Source: Alteromonadaceae bacterium BrNp21-10 (GTDB lineage Bacteria; Pseudomonadota; Gammaproteobacteria; Enterobacterales; Alteromonadaceae). Taken from it: DNA of 64,000 bases. Of the stretch, positions 28,227-36,857 are shown one piece after another (the first letter of the stretch is position 1; every line of letters starts with the position of its first letter). The notes below the pieces were generated by a model. The model was not told the origin of the DNA. It saw only the letters and a program-made list of their open reading frames with translations, and searched no databases. The position numbers and the translations under genes were made by a program. Where the stretch lies: the NCBI GenBank assembly GCA_030418115.1, contig JAUHQD010000001.1:248001-312000 (forward strand), read 5' to 3'.

Positions 28227-30797
28227 ATGAAAACGATTTCTAAATCTTTATTTGTCGGGGCAATAGTGATGCTAAATGGCTGTACTAGCCAAGATGCTAG
28301 TGTCGCTAATAGCGCCGAAAAAGTACCAACGAATAAGCACCAACAAATAGTCGAACAACGGCTAAATGACTATGAGCAGAATATCGATAGCTTGCTGTCA
28401 CAGATGACCCTTAAAGAAAAAGTGTCGCTGATCCACGCTAATACTAAGTTTTCTATCGCGTCCATTGAGCGTTTAGGTATTCATGAAATGTGGATGTCGG
28501 ATGGCCCCCATGGTGTGCGTTATGAAATTTCCCGTCATAGTTGGGCGTCTGCAGAATGGACCGACGATTATTCTACCTATTTACCCAATTTAACTACCGT
28601 TGCTGCTAGTTGGGACCCTGCAATGGCAACCTTGCACGGTAATGTATTAGGTAGCGAGGCTCGCCATCGTCGTAAAGATTTGATCTTAGGCCCAGGTGTG
28701 AACTTGGCGCGTTTGCCTCTTTATGGGCGTAACTTTGAATACATGGGTGAAGACCCATTCTTAGCTGCGTCTTTAGTGGTACCAGAAGTTAAAGCCATCC
28801 AGAAAAATGATGTCGGTGCCACCGTTAAGCATTACGCGTTAAATACTCAGGAACTAAACCGTACCGGTGTTGATGCTCGTCCCGATGAGCGTACTTTGCG
28901 TGAAGTGTACTTACCGGCCTTTGAAGCCAGTGTTAAAGAAGGTGGTGTGCACGCCATTATGGGTTCTTATAATCAATATATGGGTACCAACGCCAACCAA
29001 AGTAAACATTTGGTAATGGATATTCTTAAAGGCGAGTGGGGCTATGATGGAGTTCTGCTTACCGATTGGAATGTAGACATTAATTCTAAAGATGCCGCTA
29101 TCAATGGTTTAGATATCGAAATGGGCACCAACGTTGAAAGTTATGACGATTATCATATGGCTGACCCCTTAATAGCGCTGATTGAAAAAGGCGAAGTGCC
29201 AGAGTCAGCAGTCGATGACAAAGTACGTCGTATTCTTCGAGTGCAATATGCCATTGGCATGATGGACAAACAGCGTATTTCTGGCCAACGCAATACTGCA
29301 CAACATCGTGCCGATGCCCGTAAAATTGCCACCGAAGGCGTGGTATTGTTGAAAAATGCCAAGTCGGTTTTACCACTGAATAAAGCCATGTTAAAAAATA
29401 TTTTGGTGATCGGTCCTAATGCCAGCAAAGAGCATGGTGCCGGTGGTGGTTCGTCTGAAATCAAATCCCTTTACGAAGTATCACCACTAGAGGGCTTACA
29501 AGCGGCCTTAGGTGATGATGTGAATATCACCGTAATGCGCGCCCGTAGCAGTGCCGATTTATTGCCGATTGCCAGTGATTACATTACGTCTCGCCACTGG
29601 ACGGGGACACCAGCATGGACAGTTGCAACTTTTGCAGATGCCGCTAAATCGAAACAAACAGGCATGGATTGGATCCCCGATTCCGCTTATGTAGCTAAAA
29701 GCACCAGTGTTGAAACAATCGTTATGGCTGGTCAAGTAACGCCGATTCAAACTGGTACTCATACGTTAAAAGCATCTGTACAAGGTGACTTTGTATTAAA
29801 AGTAAATGGCGAACAGGTATGGGCATTGAAAACTGACGATGATGCAACCCAAACCCAAACCATTGAATTAGAAGGCGGTAAGAACTACCAGTTCGAAATC
29901 AGCTACAGCGGTAACCAACGCTTTACTTTAGGTTGGGATGCCCCAGGAAATTTATTTAGCCCAGAGCAGGAATATATTGCCGCCGCTAAAGCAGCCGATG
30001 CGGTTATTTATTTTGGTGGTTTAAGCCACGGTGATGATCGCGAAGCCATTGACCGCCCGAATATGCAGTTACCAAACCAGCAAGACGAAGTGATTAGCAA
30101 ATTGTTAAAAGCTAACCCTAATACCGTGGTGTTTATCATTGGTGGTTCGGCAGTAGAAATGCCGTGGGCCGAACAGGCTAATACCTTATTGTGGGGTTGG
30201 TATTCTGGTATGGAAGCAGGCCATGCCTTTGCCGATGTATTACTCGGTAATGCAAACCCAGGTGGCAAAATGCCAATCACCTTACCTAAAGCCTTAGCAG
30301 ATACTGCACCGATCATGTTGGATGATTACAAAGCCGATGTGAACAACTACCCAGAAGGTGTGTTTATTGGTTATCGCTGGTTTGAGAAAAAAGACATAGC
30401 GGTTAACTTCCCCTTTGGTCATGGCTTGTCTTATACCGAGTTTGCTTACAGCAATATTCAGCTATCTACAGCTGATTTAACGGGTGACGAAGTGGCTAAA
30501 GTACAGGTTACCGTGACCAATACCGGCAAGCGTGAAGGTGCAGAAATAGTCCAGCTTTATGTCAATGATGTTGAAGCCAGTGTGGAACGCCCCATAAAAG
30601 AGCTGAAAGGTTTTGCCAAAGTGAACTTAAAGGCCGGTGAAAGTAAAACCGTTACCATCACCTTAGATAAGCGTGATTTATCGTTTTGGGATGTGAAGTC
30701 TAATGATTGGTTAGCCGAAACCGGTGAATTTAAAGTATTGGTGGGTGCTTCACTTACCGATATTCGCCAACAAGCTGGCTTTAACTACGGCGGTTAA
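28227..30797 (+). CDS. GH3 beta-glucosidase lipoprotein with PA14-like insert and Fn3-like domain
   Basis: An 856-residue family 3 glycosidase of a different subgroup from the one at 7259. Lipobox LNGC gives lipidated Cys19. KHYALN (201-206) is the substrate loop and VLLTDWN holds nucleophile Asp280. The second catalytic domain is interrupted by a PA14-like beta module (about 455-575), and the C-terminus is fibronectin-III-like (about 770-850). PA14-bearing GH3 enzymes usually act on short beta-glucosides. No TGTAAGCGCTT site occurs in the 171 bases before it, so it may be outside the LacI regulon. It has its own terminator. Confidence 0.92.
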   Translation: MKTISKSLFVGAIVMLNGCTSQDASVANSAEKVPTNKHQQIVEQRLNDYEQNIDSLLSQMTLKEKVSLIHANTKFSIASIERLGIHEMWMSDGPHGVRYEISRHSWASAEWTDDYSTYLPNLTTVAASWDPAMATLHGNVLGSEARHRRKDLILGPGVNLARLPLYGRNFEYMGEDPFLAASLVVPEVKAIQKNDVGATVKHYALNTQELNRTGVDARPDERTLREVYLPAFEASVKEGGVHAIMGSYNQYMGTNANQSKHLVMDILKGEWGYDGVLLTDWNVDINSKDAAINGLDIEMGTNVESYDDYHMADPLIALIEKGEVPESAVDDKVRRILRVQYAIGMMDKQRISGQRNTAQHRADARKIATEGVVLLKNAKSVLPLNKAMLKNILVIGPNASKEHGAGGGSSEIKSLYEVSPLEGLQAALGDDVNITVMRARSSADLLPIASDYITSRHWTGTPAWTVATFADAAKSKQTGMDWIPDSAYVAKSTSVETIVMAGQVTPIQTGTHTLKASVQGDFVLKVNGEQVWALKTDDDATQTQTIELEGGKNYQFEISYSGNQRFTLGWDAPGNLFSPEQEYIAAAKAADAVIYFGGLSHGDDREAIDRPNMQLPNQQDEVISKLLKANPNTVVFIIGGSAVEMPWAEQANTLLWGWYSGMEAGHAFADVLLGNANPGGKMPITLPKALADTAPIMLDDYKADVNNYPEGVFIGYRWFEKKDIAVNFPFGHGLSYTEFAYSNIQLSTADLTGDEVAKVQVTVTNTGKREGAEIVQLYVNDVEASVERPIKELKGFAKVNLKAGESKTVTITLDKRDLSFWDVKSNDWLAETGEFKVLVGASLTDIRQQAGFNYGG

Positions 30798-30840
30798 TAA
30801 CTAGTCTCAGTTAAAGGTTAACTAAATAAATCAGTGTTAA

Positions 30841-30866
30841 AGGCCCAGCATATTACTGGGCTTTTT
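30841..30866 (+). terminator. Rho-independent terminator after the second GH3 gene
   Basis: Stem GCCCAG/CTGGGC (30843-30848 / 30856-30861), 7-base loop, then T5. It is 46 bases past the stop codon. Confidence 0.8.
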
Positions 30867-31086
30867 ATTGCCTACAATTTAACGTCATATCACTTTTAAC
30901 TGGCAAAACCCGCGCTAAACGGTTGCCGATTTGGGCAAGGGTTTGCCGCTGTTTTGCTCTTTCAATTTTACAATTCAACCTTCATTGTGGCTTAACTTCA
31001 CTAATTCAGCATTTTCTTAAAAATATTACGTTTAGGCACAGTCTTTGCTCTTTCATTTGCATATTGATCTATTTTTGAGTGACATT

Positions 31087-31962
31087 ATGTTCAAACATTT
31101 TCTAAGTCTTGCCATTGCCGGTCTGTTGTTATCACCGTTACAGGCACAGGAATCTACAACCCAAGAATATGTGGGTAAGATCACCAATGTATTTTTAGGT
31201 AAAACCGGCAGTGTGCGACTAGGTGTGTCATTAGGTGAAGAGGAATACCTCAACTGTAATGACAGTGACTGGCCGATGTTTTTCGAAATGGGCCAAAGCT
31301 ATTCCGCTAGTTGGTTGGAATTTGTATTTCAAGCTAAAGCTTACAGCCGTAATGTGCGAGTTGGTTACACGCCAAGTGATACTAGTAATTGCAGTATTGA
31401 GTACTTTGCCATCATGGCCGGCGATGGCGAAAGCGGTACCGCCGGTAATGGCGATAATCTGATCCATACCGGTGATTACGGCAATGTTGCCCTCATCAAT
31501 ACCAATGGGTTGGTACAAGCCAATTATCGCGCTAGTGGTTATTACAATAACGACGCGCCAGCTGGGGCTTTTGACGGTTACATTTTTGGCGAGCAAATTA
31601 ATGATGCTGCCGGTGATGCGGTTAACCGCAGTATTTGGTTGACTAAAAAAGACAAAACTGAAGGCGCAGAGGAATGGCTGGAAGTTGGCTTTAATAGTGA
31701 AATTTACTTCACTGGCTTTAGAATGATGATAAATGAAAAATCACGCGCATTAGGTCGTGGGGTACGCAACTTAATAGTGCAGGTATCAACGGACGGTGAA
31801 ACCTTTGAAGACTATGAAGCCTTCCAGATGCTCAATGCCACTGATCAAATCGTATCGCTCTCCACGCCGGTTGATGTAACCCATATTCGTTTTAATGTGG
31901 TGTCCAACTACGGCGATAGTAACTTTATTGAAATCGATGAAATTGAAATATTGACCGAGTAG
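31087..31962 (+). CDS. Secreted protein with C-terminal discoidin (F5/8C-type) domain
   Basis: A 291-residue exported protein. The signal peptide MFKHFLSLAIAGLLLSPLQA is cleaved before QES. The N-terminal ~110 residues are an unrecognised beta-rich part with two or three cysteines. The C-terminal ~150 residues (NTNGLVQANYRASGYYNNDA to the end) look like a coagulation-factor F5/8C sugar-binding jelly roll. I use the ATG at 31087 because the signal peptide begins there; the longer frame from 31045 adds an unlikely prefix. It follows the GH3 gene and may bind the same glycans, but no enzymatic motif is visible. Confidence 0.7.
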   Translation: MFKHFLSLAIAGLLLSPLQAQESTTQEYVGKITNVFLGKTGSVRLGVSLGEEEYLNCNDSDWPMFFEMGQSYSASWLEFVFQAKAYSRNVRVGYTPSDTSNCSIEYFAIMAGDGESGTAGNGDNLIHTGDYGNVALINTNGLVQANYRASGYYNNDAPAGAFDGYIFGEQINDAAGDAVNRSIWLTKKDKTEGAEEWLEVGFNSEIYFTGFRMMINEKSRALGRGVRNLIVQVSTDGETFEDYEAFQMLNATDQIVSLSTPVDVTHIRFNVVSNYGDSNFIEIDEIEILTE

Positions 31963-32001
31963 TGCGGCCTCTGGATTAGGTTACAATAATAATAATGATT
32001 T

Positions 32002-32032
32002 AAGGCTACCTATTGGTAGCCTTTGTCTTTTT
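32002..32032 (+). terminator. Rho-independent terminator after the discoidin gene
   Basis: Stem AAGGCTACC/GGTAGCCTT (32002-32010 / 32015-32023), loop TATT, then TGTCTTTTT. It lies 40 bases past the stop codon. It also shows that an ATG at 32013 cannot be the start of the esterase, since that ATG is inside the hairpin. Confidence 0.85.
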
Positions 32033-32123
32033 AGCGGATTCGTCTATTGCTCGAAGGCTGTTACAAAAGTGGTCGCTGGGATACCATACACACTTTATTT
32101 TAACGTTGAATATTGGTTATTTC

Positions 32124-33116
32124 ATGAAGGTCATTTGGTCTTGGTTCAATTCAAGTGTTTTGTTGCTACTTGCATTACATGGCAGTGTCGGGGCCTATGA
32201 AGTTAATGATAGGTATACGGTGTCTTCTGCTTATCTTAAATACCAAAAGGATTACCCGCAGATTAGTCTGGTTGATGTACAACCAAGCGGCAAGATCCAG
32301 TTCGACCGTGTCTATGCCAATATTGATGGGCGTGAATTGCATGCGGATCTGTTTCATCCAACATTGGAAGAAGGGCAACAGCCATTAGCGACTATTGTGA
32401 TGATCCACGGTGGCGGCTGGAACTCCGGCAATAAAGCTCATTTTTTCCCATTGGCCTCGGCGATGGCGCAGCGTGGTTATTTAGCGGTTACCGTAGAATA
32501 TCGCTTGGCCCCAGCGGCGCAATATCCCGCGGGATTACAAGATGTGAATGCCGCTATTGTCTGGCTTAAACAACAAGCTGACACCTTAAACATTAACCCC
32601 AATAAGTTTGTATTAGTGGGTGGTTCATCTGGTGGGCATATGGCGGCATTGTTGGCTAATAGTGCCGAAGAACCGTTGTTTCATGCAGGTAATATGGATA
32701 TGTCCACACAAGTGCAGGCGGTGATCGATTTAGATGGTGTGCTGGATGTTAGCCAAGGTGATGGCTTAAAACATGAAGATAAAAACGGCGATGCCAACAG
32801 TGCCATGGGTAAATGGCTTGGTGGTAATTTTGCTCAACAAACTGAACGCTGGCAAGCGGTATCTACCGCCTTACGAATTAATGAAAATTCACCGCCATTT
32901 TTGTTTTTAAGTAGTGGTCATATGCGCTTTGCGGCAGGTCATGATTTGGTGTTCGAAAAATTAACTAATTTAGGAATTGTTCATAAAATGGCGAGTTTTG
33001 CGCCTGCACCGCATACCTTCTGGTTGTTTCATCCATGGTTTAATCAAGTGGTGGAAAAAGTTGATCAATTCATTCAACAAAATGTGGTACAAGTAGGGGC
33101 ATCGATTTCACAGTAG
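32124..33116 (+). CDS. Secreted alpha/beta-hydrolase (esterase/lipase family)
   Basis: A 330-residue exported esterase. A signal peptide begins at the ATG at 32124 (MKVIWSWFNSSVLLLLALHG). MIHGGGW forms the oxyanion hole (about residues 92-98), VGGSSGG contains the nucleophile serine, and PHTFW near the C-terminus supplies the histidine. The form is that of hormone-sensitive-lipase and feruloyl/acetyl esterases acting on decorated sugars or small esters. A flavin reductase-like gene begins 10 bases downstream. The substrate is not readable. Confidence 0.85.
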   Translation: MKVIWSWFNSSVLLLLALHGSVGAYEVNDRYTVSSAYLKYQKDYPQISLVDVQPSGKIQFDRVYANIDGRELHADLFHPTLEEGQQPLATIVMIHGGGWNSGNKAHFFPLASAMAQRGYLAVTVEYRLAPAAQYPAGLQDVNAAIVWLKQQADTLNINPNKFVLVGGSSGGHMAALLANSAEEPLFHAGNMDMSTQVQAVIDLDGVLDVSQGDGLKHEDKNGDANSAMGKWLGGNFAQQTERWQAVSTALRINENSPPFLFLSSGHMRFAAGHDLVFEKLTNLGIVHKMASFAPAPHTFWLFHPWFNQVVEKVDQFIQQNVVQVGASISQ

Positions 33117-33126
33117 TAGCCATAAT

Positions 33127-33738
33127 ATGATTTTTGATTTTCAACAGCTTTCCCCTAATCGTATATATCACACGATGATCCAAACCTTAACCCCGCGCCC
33201 AGTGGCGTGGGTGTTATCCGAAAATGGCAACAACAGTTTCAACTTAGCGCCGTTTTCTTATTTTAATGCGGTGTCCAGCGATCCACCTTTAATCATGTTA
33301 TCCATGGGCAAAAAGCCCGATGGTGAGCTTAAAGACACCCGTTTGAACATTATTGAACGCAGTCACTTCGTTATTCACATTGCCCATAGGGAGTTAGCGC
33401 AAGCGATGACTAATAGCGCAGCTACATTGCCCTATGGCGAGTCTGAATTAAGCGCATCGGGGCTGGAAACAACCGCCTTCGGCGATTTTGCCTTACCTCG
33501 CCTAAAAGACTGTCGTGTTGCTTATGCCTGCGAACGTTATCGAGTGGAAGACATTACTAAAAATCAGGCGATGATTTTGGGCTCGGTAAAAGCGGTGTAT
33601 ATCAATGATGACATTATTTTGCCCACAGAGGATGAACGTTTACATGTGGATGCCTATAAGCTTGATGCTGTAGGGCGTTTAGGTGGCGATGAATATGGTT
33701 ATTTAGGGCAAGTGGAAGAGGTGGCAAGGCCGAAGTAG
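33127..33738 (+). CDS. Flavin-reductase-like FMN-binding split-barrel protein
   Basis: A 203-residue protein of the flavin reductase-like domain family. TPRPVAWVLS and NLAPFSYFNAVSSDPPLI (about 22-31 and 40-57) are typical of the FMN-binding split barrel, and SMGKK and KDTRLNI follow. Members either reduce free flavin or bind FMN as a cofactor. It is 10 bases after the esterase and probably cotranscribed. The cellular role is unclear. Confidence 0.85.
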   Translation: MIFDFQQLSPNRIYHTMIQTLTPRPVAWVLSENGNNSFNLAPFSYFNAVSSDPPLIMLSMGKKPDGELKDTRLNIIERSHFVIHIAHRELAQAMTNSAATLPYGESELSASGLETTAFGDFALPRLKDCRVAYACERYRVEDITKNQAMILGSVKAVYINDDIILPTEDERLHVDAYKLDAVGRLGGDEYGYLGQVEEVARPK

Positions 33739-33893
33739 GGGATGTCACCAGCTAATTATGATGTCATCCAATACTGTTATTAATATAAGGGCACACAGGG
33801 CCATAATACTATCCCTGTTGGTTTGAGTACTTCGGGTAAGCGTCAGAAAGCCCGAAATACTTAAAAGGTATTACCTGTCGGCGTTCGCTGTTT

Positions 33894-34607
33894 TTATGGC
33901 GCAGGTTTAACCGTAATTTTAATGTTGTCGTAATACAACTCGGTACGGCCTTCATAACCTGAATCGGTACCAACAAAAAACCAAATAGTACCGTCGTTGT
34001 TACTGGTAAATTCCACCTCGGTATCGGCGTTACTGGCTATAGCTTTATAGCCAAACTCCGAACCATCACAGGATATATCGGCAACGGCAATATTATCTAA
34101 TACCTTGGCATTGGTACCATCGTTGCTTTGGTTGCCTTTATCCACATTAAGGTAGTAATCAACCTGTTCGGGTTCGGTTTCCGCAAAGCCCAGCTTCATA
34201 TACACCGATTCGCCGGGTGCGCCGCCAATGCCCATACAGTCAGTGCCCGCGTTGGCATAAATATCCATTTCAATATTGACGACATAGCGTGTTGAAGGTC
34301 TTAATCCTTCAAAATGACTTTTGATATACATAAACAAATCGTCACTGCGATTGGTGCCGCCGAGAAAAAATCCACTTTGGGTATTGTCGTCAGGCAAGGT
34401 TAATACGCCCGATGACAGCTCATACATTTCTGGATCATCAGCGGTGTAATCAGAGAATGCCGCTTGCCAGCCTTGCTTATTTTCGTTGAAGTTAAAACTA
34501 ATTGTTTGTGGCTCATCTGAATAGATAAATTTAACGTCTGAATTACAGGCGCTTAATAAGCTGATCCCAGCAAGTATAAGTAGTGGCGTTTTCATAACAT
34601 TGTCCAT
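33894..34607 (-). CDS. Hypothetical lipoprotein, beta-sandwich-like
   Basis: A 237-residue lipoprotein. Lipobox LLSAC gives lipidated Cys21. The rest is acidic and beta-rich, with NENKQGWQAAFSDYTADDPE and LYYDNIKITV at the end, resembling carbohydrate-binding-like sandwiches but without a family I can name. Codon 5 (34595) is also a possible start and has GGAC upstream. It is convergent with the flavin reductase gene; between them 33826-33862 can form an imperfect AGTACTTCGGG hairpin without a U-tract. Confidence 0.6.
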   Translation of the reverse strand: MDNVMKTPLLILAGISLLSACNSDVKFIYSDEPQTISFNFNENKQGWQAAFSDYTADDPEMYELSSGVLTLPDDNTQSGFFLGGTNRSDDLFMYIKSHFEGLRPSTRYVVNIEMDIYANAGTDCMGIGGAPGESVYMKLGFAETEPEQVDYYLNVDKGNQSNDGTNAKVLDNIAVADISCDGSEFGYKAIASNADTEVEFTSNNDGTIWFFVGTDSGYEGRTELYYDNIKITVKPAP

Positions 34608-34712
34608 TGGCTTTTTGTTATGAATATTTTAAATAAGACGGTTCAAAATCTCTGTAACAAGTGGTTTAGAGTTGTAATTAAACGTAATTAACGGGTTATG
34701 TTGCGATTGGTA

Positions 34713-35243
34713 TTAACGATGCGCAATCGCCGAAATAAAGTGAGCCAAGCCAGTATTTAGTAATAGTCGATGAGGGGAGTTGGCAATTATGTCAGCCGTG
34801 ATTAAGTCTGTTCCTAATAATGGAATGGCAACATAAGCATCGTCGATAATAATCCCAGACATGGTGGTTAATACTTCTTTTAACGCATCTAGCGCGTGAT
34901 AAGCGCGGGGTGAGGTATTGATTAGCATAATCGACTTATTTGGGAATTCATCACCACTGACTAACCAGTCCAGTGTATTTTTCATTGGTGCACTAATGCC
35001 ATGGGCATATTCAGGACTGGCAATAATCAATCCATCGGCATTTTTAACTGCAGCTTTTAAGCTGGCTAGTGCAGGGATCTGCTGCCCTTCAATATCAGGG
35101 TTAAAAAGCGGCAGCTCGCTAATGTTGGCCAAGGTAATGTCAACCTGCGCCGGTGCCAGTAGTGCCAACGCTTTGAGCGTTTCAGTGTTGTAAGATTGTT
35201 GGCGTAAACTGCCAGACAGGGCAAGGAGGTTTAGCTTATCCAT
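34713..35243 (-). CDS. NADPH-dependent FMN reductase family protein
   Basis: A 176-residue flavodoxin-like oxidoreductase. The phosphate-binding loop SGSLRQQSYNT is at about 10-20 and SPEYAHGISAPMKNTLDWLV at about 76-95 is the family signature. It would use NAD(P)H to reduce FMN, quinones, azo compounds or metal ions. It starts 29 bases after the Xre-type antitoxin gene stops, so it may share that transcript. Confidence 0.88.
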   Translation of the reverse strand: MDKLNLLALSGSLRQQSYNTETLKALALLAPAQVDITLANISELPLFNPDIEGQQIPALASLKAAVKNADGLIIASPEYAHGISAPMKNTLDWLVSGDEFPNKSIMLINTSPRAYHALDALKEVLTTMSGIIIDDAYVAIPLLGTDLITADIIANSPHRLLLNTGLAHFISAIAHR

Positions 35244-35272
35244 TTGCTGTTTTGGTTTCCAATGTGTAGGGG

Positions 35273-35551
35273 TTAGACCAAACGAATCTCTAGCTTTTTA
35301 CCTAATGCCGAAGCGAAGCGCTCTAAGGTCGACAGTTTTACATCATCAGAATGATTTTCAATTCTTGAAATAGCACTTTTTTGAGTATGTAGCATGTCAG
35401 CCAGTGCTTCTTGGGTAATACCTGTTTCTTTTCTGGCTGCTTTCAAAAGCGCACCAAATTTTAAAGCTTGATAGCCTTCATCGTAATCCAGTGCAAACTC
35501 TGCGTCTGAAGCCTTACGTTTAGCTATGTAATTACTTAAATCATTCATCAT
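35273..35551 (-). CDS. Xre-family antitoxin (HigA-like)
   Basis: A 92-residue DNA-binding protein with a Cro/C1-type helix-turn-helix (GITQEALADMLHTQKSAISR, about 44-63) after a short N-terminal helix region. It has a good ribosome-binding site, AAGGA, 5 bases before the first ATG. It lies directly downstream of a RelE/HigB-type toxin gene, the reversed order found in HigBA systems. It should neutralise the toxin and repress the pair's promoter. The toxin appears damaged, so the antitoxin may be a survivor. Confidence 0.85.
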   Translation of the reverse strand: MMNDLSNYIAKRKASDAEFALDYDEGYQALKFGALLKAARKETGITQEALADMLHTQKSAISRIENHSDDVKLSTLERFASALGKKLEIRLV

Positions 35552-35850
35552 TATTTCCTTCGCAGATAATCTTTGCGTTTTCTTTTGAAAACCGTGATTC
35601 AGAACAACAAGACTGTTTTCGTCAAAAATCCTAATAGTCTGAAAATATTATTACCAGCCTGTGCACGTACTTCCCATATTCCATCCGTATTTACCAACTT
35701 CTTTAAATAAGTTGTTGGAATATCCTCAAGTTCTTCAATTAATTTAAGAACCCAAGTTACTTTCTGCGCTTGTTTAGCCGTTAGTGAGTCCAAGAACTCA
35801 ATAACAGGGCAATCGCCATCTTCCGTGATGTAGAAATGAATTGTTTTCAT
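35552..35850 (-). pseudogene. HigB/RelE-type toxin (phage Gp49-like), frameshifted
   Basis: The first ~70 residues match the Gp49-like toxin family (MKTIHFYITEDGDCPVIEFL, TYLKKLVNTDGIWEVRAQAG, IFRLLGF). The frame then ends prematurely at 35599 with LTKTVLLF. If one T is added to the T5 run at about 35622-35626, the frame continues GFFDENSLVVLNHGFQKKTQ, the conserved end of this family. That is strong evidence for a one-base deletion. In the repaired frame there is no stop before the antitoxin ATG, so it would read into the antitoxin. A further 3' loss or recoding is possible. The 83-residue product, if made, lacks the catalytic C-terminus. Confidence 0.7.
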
Positions 35851-35930
35851 TGCTGAATGTTAACACCTAAGTGAACTTTTTCAAGTGTAATATGGAAATG
35901 GTGAATCAATTGGTCCTCGGCCAATTTGAA

Positions 35931-36180
35931 ATAAAAAGGGTCAAAATAAAAAGTGCCAGATCCAAATTAAACAATTTTACAGTTGGAGCGGGGCTGGCGG
36001 GATTGTCCTCAAGGCCTCCATGGCCTTGACCCTGCGGGCGCCTTCGGCGGTACTACCAAAATTTGTTGGGAACAAATTAGAACAGCTTTAGCTGGTTCAC
36101 GAAGTGAATGAGTCACAAGGATGTGACGAATAATCGTTCCAGACGATTAGTGAACCCGCTACGCGGATTGCAAATTCTGC
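35931..36180. repeat. Intergenic hairpin mosaic between HigBA-like pair and ssrA
   Basis: No gene is visible from 35851 to 36228. AAAAAGGGTCA and AAAAAGTGCCAGATCC (35934-35963) are short repeats of the kind seen near REP-associated sequences. Then come hairpins: AAGGCC-TCCAT-GGCCTT (36011-36027), AATTTGTT-GGG-AACAAATT (36060-36078), AGCTTTAGCT (36084-36093), and an outer stem GGTTCAC/GTGAACC (36094-36100 / 36150-36156). The outer stem encloses GTCACAAGGATGTGAC (36112-36127) and TAATCGT-TCCAG-ACGATTA (36131-36149). Several modules recur at 5017-5330. Confidence 0.6.
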
Positions 36181-36192
36181 AATTCGGCCAAT

Positions 36193-36223
36193 AAAAAACC
36201 CCATGCCTTACGGCACAGGGTTT
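36193..36223 (-). terminator. Rho-independent terminator of ssrA
   Basis: On the minus strand, AACCC-GTGCC / GGCA-GGGGTT pair with loop GTAA and are followed by T6. It lies immediately after the CCA end of tmRNA. Confidence 0.85.
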
Positions 36224-36228
36224 GTTAT

Positions 36229-36591
36229 TGGTGGAGCTGGCGGGATTTGAACCCGCGTCCGTTATACCTACATCCTTGGTACTACATGCTTAGTCTAGTC
36301 TTTTAATTAACTACGTTGAACTCCGACAGACAGGATTTCAGGTAGCGAGCTCGATTATTTTTAACGCTTCAACTCCGAGCGAAGTATTCACGCGATCCTG
36401 CGAGTATGACCTTCCGAACCTCTGCCAGCAGGCAAGACATGAGTGGAAGGACACCAAGCCGGGTATTAAGCGGCTAGTGCGAAGTTATCGTCGTTTGCGA
36501 TTACTTTAAAGTGCAGTTTTTTTACGAGGCCAACTGCGTCCTCGGCATGCACCTTGGGTTTCGTGTACCCCGTCGAATCCTAATCAGCCCC
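36229..36591 (-). ncRNA. ssrA: Transfer-messenger RNA (tmRNA)
   Basis: A 363-base tmRNA that rescues stalled ribosomes with SmpB. The 5' end GGGGCTGATTAGGATTCGACG (at 36591) pairs with the 3' CAGCTCC before the encoded CCA (36229-36231), forming the alanine acceptor stem. The T-arm GGTTCAAATCC sits near the 3' end. The tag frame runs 36498 to 36466: GCA resume codon, then AAC GAC GAT AAC TTC GCA CTA GCC GCT TAA, giving ANDDNFALAA. The smpB gene is 12 kb away. Boundaries come from the acceptor-stem pairing and should be accurate to one or two bases. Confidence 0.97.
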
Positions 36592-36634
36592 GATTAGATT
36601 GGCGATACAAAATAACCACCTAAGTGATGGCGAG

Positions 36635-36663
36635 ATAATGCCGTAAATTAGACTGATAAGCAA
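36635..36663 (-). promoter_or_regulatory. Sigma-70-type promoter for ssrA
   Basis: On the minus strand TTGCTT (36658-36663), 17-base spacer, CATTAT (36635-36640). Transcription would start near 36628, leaving a leader of about 36 bases to be trimmed from the tmRNA precursor. The stretch 36664-36857 further upstream shows nothing recognisable. Confidence 0.5.
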
Positions 36664-36857
36664 TGTAAAACCGCGATAGAAGGGTAATTATAATCGGTTT
36701 GAAATTGCTAATGATGAGCTGCTAGTGAGTTATTCATGAGAATGTTCTGCGGACATGATTCTTTTATTTGAGTGCGCTATTTTATTTGAAATTTTTCAGG
36801 CTTGTGTTCTGTGCGGTTATCAATAGCGCTAATGTGAAAGTACTTAACGAAACGAGC

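Noticed and set aside
32013-32123. Longer start for the esterase
   Set aside because: The ATG lies within a clear terminator hairpin, and a signal peptide begins at 32124.
33826-33862. AGTACTTCGGG hairpin between the flavin reductase and lipoprotein genes
   Set aside because: One mismatch in the stem, a long loop and no U-tract on either strand; could be chance.
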